From an uncultured Collinsella sp. (GTDB lineage Bacteria; Actinomycetota; Coriobacteriia; Coriobacteriales; Coriobacteriaceae), in contig CABRFW010000065.1 of assembly GCA_902470265.1 (NCBI GenBank), positions 1-7,935 on the forward strand: a stretch of DNA of 7,935 nt. The letters are read 5' to 3'. The position numbers and the translations under genes were made by a program. Under the pieces are notes generated by a model. That model was not told where the DNA came from and searched no databases. It worked only from the letters and a program-made list of their open reading frames with translations. Shown here piece by piece: positions 1 to 4,822 of the stretch (within the stretch, counting starts at the first letter, position 1; the number at the start of each line of letters is the position of its first letter).

Positions 1-471
1 CAGGTCGAGCCACTGGGACAGCAGCAGGCCGCCCGAGCCGGTGATGGCGCAGGTCATCTGGGCCGTCGGCAGCACGGTCGCAGCGCCCTCGAACAGGTCG
101 CGGGCACAAGCGCGGACGTCGGTGTGGTGGCGTTGGTACTTGGCGTACACGATCTGGTTGTCGTCATTGAGCACGGCAAGCTTGACGGTGGTGGAGCCCA
201 CATCGATGCCCAAGTGCAGGTTGCCGCGAGCGTTCTCGGGGTTGAAGATCGCGCCTTCGGGGGCGTGGGCGGCGGCTACGGGCTCAGCGGCGGTGGCGGG
301 CTCGCTGGTGACGGACGCCTCCCCTGCCGCGTTCTTGGCCTCGGCAACTGCCTCGGCGACCTTCTCGACAGCCGCGGTCGCGGCCTTCTGCGCGGCGTCC
401 ACCACGGCGGGCGCGGCCTCGCGTGCGGCAGCGACCATGCGGTCCTTGATACCCTCGACGAGTTTGCTCAT
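1..471 (-). CDS. 2-hydroxyacyl-CoA dehydratase activase (BadF/HgdC-type), N-terminal part
   Basis: The first 157 codons are present and the gene continues past the window edge. The ATG at 471 has AGGAGAG 6 nt upstream. Residues 85-100 (LHLGIDVGSTTVKLAV) are the phosphate-1 loop of the ASKHA ATPase fold, and CAITGSGGLLLSQW (141-154) is the following conserved strand and turn. Such activases couple ATP hydrolysis to electron transfer into radical 2-hydroxyacyl-CoA dehydratases. The TGSGG variant resembles that of the very large activase-dehydratase fusion proteins of about 1400 residues, but this cannot be confirmed here. The Cys residues of the bridging 4Fe-4S cluster lie beyond the window. 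Residues 1-80 are an unusual Ala/Val/Glu/Lys-rich extension predicted to be helical. The gene is expressed behind the TetR regulator. Confidence 0.85.
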   Translation of the reverse strand, partial: MSKLVEGIKDRMVAAAREAAPAVVDAAQKAATAAVEKVAEAVAEAKNAAGEASVTSEPATAAEPVAAAHAPEGAIFNPENARGNLHLGIDVGSTTVKLAVLNDDNQIVYAKYQRHHTDVRACARDLFEGAATVLPTAQMTCAITGSGGLLLSQWLDL

Positions 472-483
472 CTGTCTCTCCTC

Positions 484-1194
484 TTAGTCGTTGGACTCGA
501 CGGTTGCGACGGTGTCGGCCGCATCCTCGAGCTGCAAGTTCAATAGCTTCATGCCGTATTCCGGCACGTTGATATCGATGGGTTGGCCATACAGGTCACC
601 AGGGCGCACAAAGGCGATAACCGTCATGATGCGCGCCATGGTCTCGGGCGATTCGGAAAGGTCACGCTCAAACCAGCGCTGAATCATGCCGACCTCGGCA
701 CTCACGACGTAGGTGACGTAGTAGTCAAAGAACGTGCCCAGCGCCAGGCCCAAAATGCCCGTCTGCGCACGCGGCACCACAGCCTCACGCGCGGTGTCGA
801 TGATCCTTTTAATGAAGGCCTGGTCGCCGCCCGGACCCAGCAGCGCACCGATTAAGTCGCGGTTGGCCGCAAGATAACGCAGCAGCTCAACCGAACCGGG
901 CGCCGGCTCGAGCTCATCGATGTTGTGATAGAGATCGGGCAGCTGAGCTGCGGTGATGAGCTCAATACGCTCACGGATCTCGGTCAGCAAGCCATCCTCG
1001 ATTTGATTGATAAAGTCGGGGATATCGCGGTAGTGCGAATAGAACGTACGGCGCGTAAGGCCAGCGCGCTCGGTGAGCGACGCGACATTAATGCGCGAAA
1101 GGTCGCCGCTTTCGGCAAGCTCGCTGGCAAGTGCCTGGCGAAGGGCACGCTGCGAGCGAAGGGACCGGCGATCGCATTTCTCGAGCTGGGACAA
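484..1194 (-). CDS. TetR-family regulator upstream of the dehydratase activase
   Basis: This is a 236-residue protein. The N-terminal helix-turn-helix is seen in INVASLTERAGLTRRTFYSHYRDIPDFI (about 35-62); TRRTFYSHY is the recognition-helix region of TetR proteins. The rest is a helical ligand-binding or dimer domain with LLRYLAANRDLIGALLG (about 103-119), as in regulators with a DhaS-like C-terminal domain. The start codon is TTG at 1194, supported by AAGGAGG just 4 nt upstream; no in-frame ATG lies near. The downstream activase starts 12 bp after this stop, and its ribosome binding site overlaps the stop, so the two form an operon. That layout suggests the regulator senses an acyl-CoA or related metabolite of the dehydratase system, which is inference. 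The repeats at 1216-1258 are its likely operator. Confidence 0.87.
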   Translation of the reverse strand: MSQLEKCDRRSLRSQRALRQALASELAESGDLSRINVASLTERAGLTRRTFYSHYRDIPDFINQIEDGLLTEIRERIELITAAQLPDLYHNIDELEPAPGSVELLRYLAANRDLIGALLGPGGDQAFIKRIIDTAREAVVPRAQTGILGLALGTFFDYYVTYVVSAEVGMIQRWFERDLSESPETMARIMTVIAFVRPGDLYGQPIDINVPEYGMKLLNLQLEDAADTVATVESND

Positions 1195-1215
1195 GCGTCC
1201 TCCTTGTTACTCAGC

Positions 1216-1258
1216 CTGTGCGCTATTGCACAGTGCGAGTATTATTGCACACCGTGTG
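1216..1258. promoter_or_regulatory. Operator-like repeat cluster upstream of the TTG-started TetR gene
   Basis: CTGTGC (1216-1221) and GCACAG (1228-1233) are perfect 6-bp arms around a 6-bp spacer. CACAC and GTGTG (1248-1258) form a second palindrome. TATTGCACA occurs twice, at 1224-1232 and 1243-1251, 19 bp apart. The cluster lies 22-64 bp before the TTG start, as expected of an autoregulatory TetR operator. A TTGATA is close by, but only 14 bp from the best -10 (TAATAC), so no promoter is called. Confidence 0.45.
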
Positions 1259-1287
1259 TATCAACACGTAAAGGCAATATTTGGGAT

Positions 1288-1317
1288 GTGGCGAAGGGAC
1301 AGTTCCCATGTCACATT
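1288..1317. repeat. 30-bp degenerate palindrome, copy 1
   Basis: This segment contains GGGACAGTTCCC followed by ATGTCACATT. It aligns without gaps to 1722-1751 at 21 of 30 positions, including an identical final TGTCACATT. Both lie in non-coding DNA and both can fold into hairpins, suggesting a family of short dispersed palindromic elements. The rest of 1234-1457 carries a 9-bp tandem repeat (GTTGTGCCA/T at 1332-1349) and the plus-strand promoter, and no gene that I can support. Confidence 0.4.
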
Positions 1318-1372
1318 CAGCGACCGCCTAGGTTGTGCCAGTTGTGCCTGGCTTTTGAAGCGGCAGTACCGA

Positions 1373-1401
1373 TTGTCCAAAAAGTCATTCGTGGGTAGAA
1401 T
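1373..1401 (+). promoter_or_regulatory. Plus-strand promoter facing the small gene
   Basis: TTGTCC (1373-1378) and TAGAAT (1396-1401) are 17 bp apart, with the -10 matching consensus at 5 of 6 and the -35 at 4 of 6. Transcription would begin near 1408 and run towards the 3' end of the 41-residue gene on the opposite strand. No protein gene with a ribosome binding site follows it. Confidence 0.5.
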
Positions 1402-1407
1402 AGTGTC

Positions 1408-1493
1408 GACGGCAGCCCAAGTTGTAGCTAGCTGGGCAGCGCCGTTGTTTGCATTAGGGGGTCAATGCCTTAGCGGCGGCGACCCCTTCTGTT
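1408..1493 (+). ncRNA. Candidate convergent antisense RNA (type I antitoxin-like)
   Basis: This is predicted from the promoter at 1373-1401 and the hairpin plus TTCTGTT at 1457-1493, giving an RNA of roughly 80-90 nt. It would contain a 5' stem made from GCCCA (1424-1428) and TGGGC (1434-1438 or nearby) and would be complementary to the last codons and 3' end of the small-protein mRNA. Convergent antisense RNAs sharing a terminator with a small membrane toxin are known, for example txpA/RatA and bsrG/SR4 of Bacillus subtilis. Here it is inferred from layout alone. Confidence 0.3.
1457..1487. terminator. GC-rich hairpin at the 3' end of the small gene
   Basis: GGGGTC (1458-1463) pairs with GACCCC (1481-1486), and inside, GCC (1467-1469) pairs with GGC (1478-1480) around an AAT bulge. 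The loop holds the small gene's stop codon. Read on the plus strand the stem is followed by TTCTGTT, a modest U-tract; on the minus strand no U-tract follows. It could therefore end a plus-strand RNA better than the minus-strand mRNA and would be shared by both. Confidence 0.45.
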
Positions 1494-1595
1494 GCGCTTC
1501 GAACGCTGCTTGAGTGCCTCGGAAAGGCCGACAAGCGCCGTGAAGAACGAGACCAAAGCGGTCAGAAGTCTCACGAAATCAATCAGATCGGTCAT
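1470..1595 (-). CDS. 41-residue small protein: one hydrophobic helix plus basic tail
   Basis: The ATG at 1595 is preceded by GGGAGGTGA at ideal spacing (8 nt after GGAGG), and the frame runs to TAA at 1472-1470. The protein starts MTDLIDFVRLLTALVSFFTA, continues LVGLSEALKQ and ends RSKRNRRGRRR. Residues about 7-27 form one hydrophobic helix long enough to span the membrane. The last 12 residues carry eight Arg/Lys, so the C-terminus should stay in the cytoplasm or bind nucleic acid or phospholipid. No family is recognised. Size, topology and the SOS-like promoter recall small SOS-induced membrane peptides such as TisB (toxin) and SidA (division inhibitor), which are not sequence relatives as far as I can tell. 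The strong start signals make it very likely a real gene; the function is inference. Confidence 0.75.
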   Translation of the reverse strand: MTDLIDFVRLLTALVSFFTALVGLSEALKQRSKRNRRGRRR

Positions 1596-1603
1596 GGGCA
1601 TCA

Positions 1604-1630
1604 CCTCCCATCAGATGGAGGGCGCTGCCC
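1604..1630 (-). promoter_or_regulatory. Leader hairpins that can mask the ribosome binding site
   Basis: In the minus-strand leader, CCTCC (from 1621-1617) can pair with GGAGG (1608-1604), which is the ribosome binding site of the 41-residue gene 8 nt before its ATG. Two more A-T pairs may extend the stem. Just upstream, GGGC (1630-1627) and GCCC (1623-1620) form a small hairpin with a 3-nt loop that shares two bases with the first. The two stems are therefore mutually competing, a layout suited to controlled access to the start site. Confidence 0.45.
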
Positions 1631-1677
1631 GGCACATGGAACTGCCGTCAACGATACCGATTCTACCAGAGCCTAGT

Positions 1678-1707
1678 TATATATACGAATATATGTTCGT
1701 ATTCCAA
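1678..1707 (-). promoter_or_regulatory. Promoter of the 41-residue protein gene
   Basis: On the minus strand the -35 TTGGAA (1707-1702) and -10 TATATA (1683-1678) are 18 bp apart; ATATAT at 17 bp is an alternative register. The spacer is filled by the palindrome at 1683-1702. The predicted transcript would have a leader of about 75 nt before the ATG at 1595. Confidence 0.6.
1683..1702. promoter_or_regulatory. LexA (SOS) box-like palindrome in the promoter spacer
   Basis: Arms ATACGAA (1683-1689) and TTCGTAT (1696-1702) are perfect complements with a 6-bp centre. The core CGAATATATGTTCG (1686-1699) matches the LexA box of Firmicutes and Actinobacteria (CGAAC, four bases, GTTCG) at all but one position, the fifth. 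It lies exactly between the -35 and -10 elements, where a bound repressor would block RNA polymerase. Another palindrome-binding regulator is possible. Confidence 0.55.
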
Positions 1708-1720
1708 GCACACAGACCCC

Positions 1721-1749
1721 TGTGACAAAAGAGCTGTCCCTTTGTCACA
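1721..1749 (-). terminator. Hairpin abutting the HAD hydrolase stop codon
   Basis: TGTGACAAA at 1721-1729 and TTTGTCACA at 1741-1749 form a perfect 9-bp stem with an 11-nt loop. It begins at the base next to the TAA at 1752-1750. No T-run follows, so it is at best an atypical terminator or an mRNA 3'-end stabiliser. The same 30-bp segment resembles the one at 1288-1317, suggesting a dispersed palindromic repeat. Confidence 0.5.
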
Positions 1750-2613
1750 TTATTCGATGATGGTGCGGGAGTTTTGCTTGTGCATGGTGGCGAGCATGTG
1801 TTTGGGGACGGCGTGGATCATGCAGCTGCCGATAGTTGCGCTCGCGGCGGCTTTAGCTGCATCGCTAGCGTTTTTGGTCGCGTAGCTGTGACGGAAACGC
1901 TTGAGCATGGCGATATCGTTGCCGCCATCGCCATAGACCGCGACCTCGTCCTCGGCAATACCGTAGTAGCCCGCCAGCCAGGCCACGCTCTCGCCCTTGT
2001 TGCACGCCACGTCCGTGATCTCGAACATCACCGGATCGAACGGTGCGTTGACCACGCGGTCCGAGCGCTCGGCCAAATACGCCTTTAGGTCGCGCTCCAG
2101 CTCGGGCGAGGTCACGCGGCAGTTGATCTTGCACACATCGTGGCGCAAGATGTCGCCGATCGACTGGTCGAAATACTGCTCCTCGTGATAGCCGCCACGC
2201 GCACGCATGCCGCGCATCACGATGCGCTTGATAGGACTGTCCTTTTTAAAGCCCGCCTGATGCATCTCGAACGAGCCGCTCGAGAACATGCCATCGGGCG
2301 TGGAGCAGTCGAAGCAAATATCCGGAAACTCCTTGAGCAGCTCCTCGGTGATCTGTGGGTCGATGGTCCAGGTCTTGAGCACCTCGCCATGGCTGTCGCG
2401 CACGATTGATCCATTGGAGCAGCAGGCGTCAAGCGCCAGGCCCGTAAAGCCATGCTCACCAATCGGCAGCGTCGAGCGCCCGGTCGCGGGAACCACATGC
2501 AAGCCAGCCTCGGTCAGCTCGCGAATGGCATGGCGGATGGTCCCATCTGCCTCGTGCAGGGCGTTGAGCAGCGTTCCGTCTAAGTCGCTCGCAAACATCT
2601 TGATCATGGGCAT
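1750..2613 (-). CDS. Cof-type HAD-IIB family phosphatase
   Basis: This is a 287-residue cytoplasmic hydrolase of the haloacid dehalogenase superfamily. These enzymes form a phospho-aspartate intermediate and remove phosphate from sugar phosphates, flavin precursors or similar metabolites. All four motifs are visible: motif I DLDGT (Asp10, Asp12), motif II PATGRS (Thr44), motif III Lys206 in CNKGES, and motif IV GDGGND (228-233). The long insert between motifs II and III is the C2B-type cap of the Cof family. The length is typical and all catalytic residues are present, so it should be active; the substrate cannot be predicted. I chose the ATG at 2613 (MPMIKMF) with AAGGAAAGG upstream; the ATG at 2607 is the alternative. 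An extension to a TTG at 2688 adds residues unlike the family. Confidence 0.92.
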   Translation of the reverse strand: MPMIKMFASDLDGTLLNALHEADGTIRHAIRELTEAGLHVVPATGRSTLPIGEHGFTGLALDACCSNGSIVRDSHGEVLKTWTIDPQITEELLKEFPDICFDCSTPDGMFSSGSFEMHQAGFKKDSPIKRIVMRGMRARGGYHEEQYFDQSIGDILRHDVCKINCRVTSPELERDLKAYLAERSDRVVNAPFDPVMFEITDVACNKGESVAWLAGYYGIAEDEVAVYGDGGNDIAMLKRFRHSYATKNASDAAKAAASATIGSCMIHAVPKHMLATMHKQNSRTIIE

Positions 2614-2635
2614 GCCTTTCCTTCGTCTGCACGAT

Positions 2636-2641
2636 ATTGTA
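2636..2641 (-). promoter_or_regulatory. -10 element candidate for the HAD hydrolase gene
   Basis: TACAAT on the minus strand (5 of 6 to TATAAT) lies about 23 bp before the start codon, giving a very short leader. No convincing -35 was seen 16-18 bp upstream, so the promoter may be weak or activator-dependent, or the gene may be read through from the MFS transporter gene. Confidence 0.35.
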
Positions 2642-2719
2642 GGCGAAGGAGAGGCTCGTTCTCGTATGGGCGTTCCACGCCGCAGCAATCGTTTCTGTTA
2701 AACCGCTGCACTGCGAACG

Positions 2720-3982
2720 TCACATTGTTTGTGGTGAGCGACTTTTCAAGCGATAAAACAGCACCGTCGTCAGCACCAGTACCACCAGCATAGCTACGAA
2801 CACAGCCGCCGGCGCCCATCGATCATATGCAAATCCGTATGTCAATTGGCCAATAGGCGTTGCGCAGGAAAGAGCCATATATACGACCGAAAGCACCTTT
2901 CCGCAGAGTTCCGCCGGCGCCGCCCGCTGAACGAATGCAACGATTTCGACCGACGCAATACTCGCCCACACCATGACCCATGCCGAACCGACCGCAAGCG
3001 CAGCAAACACAATTTGGCCAGCGCCGCTCAGCAGCGTGACAGTAATCGGCACGACTCCAAAACAGATCATCGCAACGTATCGACATATGTCATTGAAGGA
3101 AAAACGATTCGGCCTAATACCGACCAAACCGCCGCCTGCAAGACCGCCCAGCCCCATAGCTGCCTCAATAATCCCAATGCAGGAAGATTGCATGCCGAGA
3201 TGCCTGGTAACAATAACGGGTGCACCAATCGTTAACCCAACCAACGCAAGATTCAAAACAGCCGCAAGCAAAATCACGGCGAGCAACGAGGTGTTTTGGA
3301 GCAGGCACCGAATCGCTGACATAAAATCGCTTTGACATGCCATACGAGTCGAGCTATCCCCCGTCATTTCAGAGGGGACATTTTGTTTGAGTGTGGCCCA
3401 AAACAGCAGCGTCGACATTGCAAACGCCACCGCCGCGATCGCGCAAAGGACGTCGATTCCAAAGCATCCGTAGACGGCTGTTCCAACCACGGGACCTAGA
3501 ATATTGCTCGCCATGGTCGTCTGCGACACTAACGCGGTGGCCCGCTCGACCTTTTCCTTGCCGACCATGTGCAGCGTCTCAATTTGAAGTATCGGCTTCA
3601 GAATAGATTGAACGGCGTATTGGACGCACAGCATCACCGCCACAACAGCCGCAAGGGGCAACGAGCACTTCATGGGAACAAATAGCATCGCTGCAACCAT
3701 TAAAGCAATACCGAGAGCTGCTAGAACGCCGCGATGCCCCTCTCGATCAGCTAATACTCCGCCAGCCGGAGTCGCAAGCACGCCCGGTATAAACGCTATA
3801 GCCGCGACGGCACCATATAGCGTTGACGAACCACTGCGGTCGAGCAAGTAAAGCGGGCACGCAAAGCACAGCGCCGACAACGTCGAATACACGCACAGCT
3901 GCGCAACGAGAAGACCGACGAGTCTTATAGGCAGCGCTGTCTTTGATGCTGATACGGCATCGAAGTCTCTCATCCCGTCCAT
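2720..3982 (-). CDS. MFS transporter, probable drug/metabolite exporter
   Basis: This is a 420-residue integral membrane protein with about 12 hydrophobic helices in two halves, joined by a hydrophilic central loop around residues 203-225. The MFS loop 2-3 signature is present as GGVLADREGHRG (74-85). A GP-containing helix, NILGPVVGTAVYG (about 160-172), resembles the antiporter motif C region. The likely role is proton-coupled efflux of a small molecule; the substrate cannot be read from sequence. I chose the ATG at 3982 (MDGMRDF) because AGGAGG lies 9 nt upstream. The in-frame ATG at 4003 would place that motif inside the coding region and start within operator O1. The upstream TetR gene and paired operators indicate inducible expression. 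The third-position GC looks lower than in amtB or the CmpB gene, which would fit acquisition of the tetR-MFS pair, although this was not computed. Confidence 0.9.
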   Translation of the reverse strand: MDGMRDFDAVSASKTALPIRLVGLLVAQLCVYSTLSALCFACPLYLLDRSGSSTLYGAVAAIAFIPGVLATPAGGVLADREGHRGVLAALGIALMVAAMLFVPMKCSLPLAAVVAVMLCVQYAVQSILKPILQIETLHMVGKEKVERATALVSQTTMASNILGPVVGTAVYGCFGIDVLCAIAAVAFAMSTLLFWATLKQNVPSEMTGDSSTRMACQSDFMSAIRCLLQNTSLLAVILLAAVLNLALVGLTIGAPVIVTRHLGMQSSCIGIIEAAMGLGGLAGGGLVGIRPNRFSFNDICRYVAMICFGVVPITVTLLSGAGQIVFAALAVGSAWVMVWASIASVEIVAFVQRAAPAELCGKVLSVVYMALSCATPIGQLTYGFAYDRWAPAAVFVAMLVVLVLTTVLFYRLKSRSPQTM

Positions 3983-3997
3983 AGAGCTTTGCCTCCT

Positions 3998-4018
3998 ATA
4001 CATACTATTGGTATGTAT
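3998..4018. promoter_or_regulatory. TetR operator candidate O1 (perfect palindrome)
   Basis: ATACATAC at 3998-4005, spacer TATTG, GTATGTAT at 4011-4018: perfect 8-bp arms. It ends just above the MFS ribosome binding site (AGGAGG at 3998-3993, sharing one base), so bound repressor would block promoter clearance or the leader. It starts 66 bp from the start of O2. A -10-like TAGTAT lies inside it on the minus strand, with a poor -35, so the exact promoter is uncertain. Confidence 0.8.
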
Positions 4019-4063
4019 TTAACGGCTCGAAAAGGGCGACCGTAGCCACCCTCTTACATCAAT

Positions 4064-4084
4064 ATATATACCGTTAGTATGTAT
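4064..4084. promoter_or_regulatory. TetR operator candidate O2
   Basis: ATATATAC at 4064-4071, spacer CGTTA, GTATGTAT at 4077-4084: 8-bp arms matching at 7 of 8. It begins 1 bp beyond the TetR stop codon (4086-4088). It has the same arm sequence and 5-bp spacer as the second palindrome at 3998-4018. Two copies of one 21-bp palindrome in front of a transporter gene behind a TetR gene is the usual operator arrangement for this regulator family. Confidence 0.75.
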
Positions 4085-4085
4085 A

Positions 4086-4748
4086 TTACCACCCGACACG
4101 GTTCCAAACGTCCCAAATTTGGCACGTTGTTTGAAGCACTTCTTCCCCCAAATCGAGACCCACTGCGGCCGCCATCTGCGTCAAACATTGCGCGCGAGCG
4201 ACCATTCGCTCCTTGGGCTCGAGCGGACGGAACAATGGCAGCAGCCAAAGATTCGCTAGCAACGATACGGCCTCTGCTGCTTCGCGCGGGCATTCGCACG
4301 CAATGGAGCCGTCGGCGACGCCTTCCTCGATTACCGGCAAGAGATATCCATCGGCCGACTCGTCAAACGAACTCTGATACTGCATCGCCAGCAGACGCGA
4401 ACTCTTTACCGGATCCGCCGCAGGATGTATGCGCGCCCAAAGCTCAATTTGTGGTACGACAGACTCAGGCGCATAAAGTCGCTTGAGCTTTTGGGCGCCC
4501 GTCATATTGCCAGCACCGAGCGTCGCGCGGCGGCGTTCAACAATCGGAGCCATCGCTCGATCAAACGCGGCGTTGAAAATCTCTTCTTTGCTCTTGAAGT
4601 GATGATAGATAGCGCCCTTGGTCATGCCATCGAGACGGTCAACGATATCCTGGATGCTCGTTCCCTCATAACCCTGTGCGCAGAATAGCTCCAGCGCCGC
4701 GTCTAGAATCTTCGCGACCGTCTCTTCGGGATATTTATTGCGACCCAT
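4086..4748 (-). CDS. TetR/AcrR-family repressor of the adjacent MFS transporter
   Basis: This is a 220-residue regulator. The N-terminal DNA-binding domain is typical: ILDAALELFCAQGYEGTSIQDIV (14-36), then GMTKGAIYHHFKSKEEIFNA (41-60), in which YHHF is the end of the recognition-helix motif. Residues about 75-215 are the variable ligand-binding and dimerisation part, with no ligand identifiable. I chose the ATG at 4748 (MGRNKYPEET), where the conserved region begins; a GTG at 4784 would add 12 residues but lies inside the loop of the inverted repeat above. The ribosome binding site (GGGCGGA) is weak, so translation may be low or coupled. The MFS gene follows on the same strand after a 103-bp gap containing two matched palindromes, so this protein probably represses the exporter and perhaps responds to its substrate. 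It is unlikely to be AmtR despite sitting beside amtB-glnK. Confidence 0.88.
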   Translation of the reverse strand: MGRNKYPEETVAKILDAALELFCAQGYEGTSIQDIVDRLDGMTKGAIYHHFKSKEEIFNAAFDRAMAPIVERRRATLGAGNMTGAQKLKRLYAPESVVPQIELWARIHPAADPVKSSRLLAMQYQSSFDESADGYLLPVIEEGVADGSIACECPREAAEAVSLLANLWLLPLFRPLEPKERMVARAQCLTQMAAAVGLDLGEEVLQTTCQIWDVWNRVGW

Positions 4749-4755
4749 AATCCGC

Positions 4756-4809
4756 CCATCCGCAACGCAAGCCTTATGCCTCACTGCGATATTTTAACGT
4801 TGCGGATGG
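4756..4809 (-). repeat. 12-bp perfect inverted repeat between glnK and tetR
   Basis: CCATCCGCAACG at 4756-4767 and CGTTGCGGATGG at 4798-4809 are perfect complements, separated by 30 nt. The pair fills most of the 74-bp gap between glnK and the TetR gene. A readthrough transcript from glnK could fold and pair the purine-rich stretch just before the TetR ATG (4748). The loop carries a -10-like TAAAAT at 4796-4791, but no good -35 was found. It could be a terminator stem (no T-tract), a translation-control stem or a regulator site. Confidence 0.5.
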
Positions 4810-4822
4810 CAAACGGTCGGTT

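Noticed and set aside
1499..1511. Second LexA-like site (CGAAC) inside the small gene
   Set aside because: Only one half-site matches; the GTTCG half is missing.
1..1725. Plus-strand frames of 60-160 codons opposite the activase and the TTG-started TetR gene
   Set aside because: They lack ribosome binding sites and recognisable protein character and lie opposite well-supported genes or in non-coding DNA.
2614..2688. Extension of the HAD hydrolase to a TTG at 2688
   Set aside because: The extra residues are Arg/Ser-rich and unlike the family, and a good ribosome binding site precedes the ATG at 2613.
2716..2723. Third copy of the TGTGAC/GTCACATT element
   Set aside because: Only eight bases match, and they include the MFS stop codon; there is no palindrome around it.
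3983..4003. Longer MFS start at the ATG at 4003
   Set aside because: It would place the AGGAGG ribosome binding site inside the coding region; the ATG at 3982 is correctly spaced from that site.
4086..4748. TetR regulator as AmtR, the nitrogen repressor of amtB-glnK
   Set aside because: It lies downstream of glnK, and its likely operators lie before the MFS gene, not before amtB.
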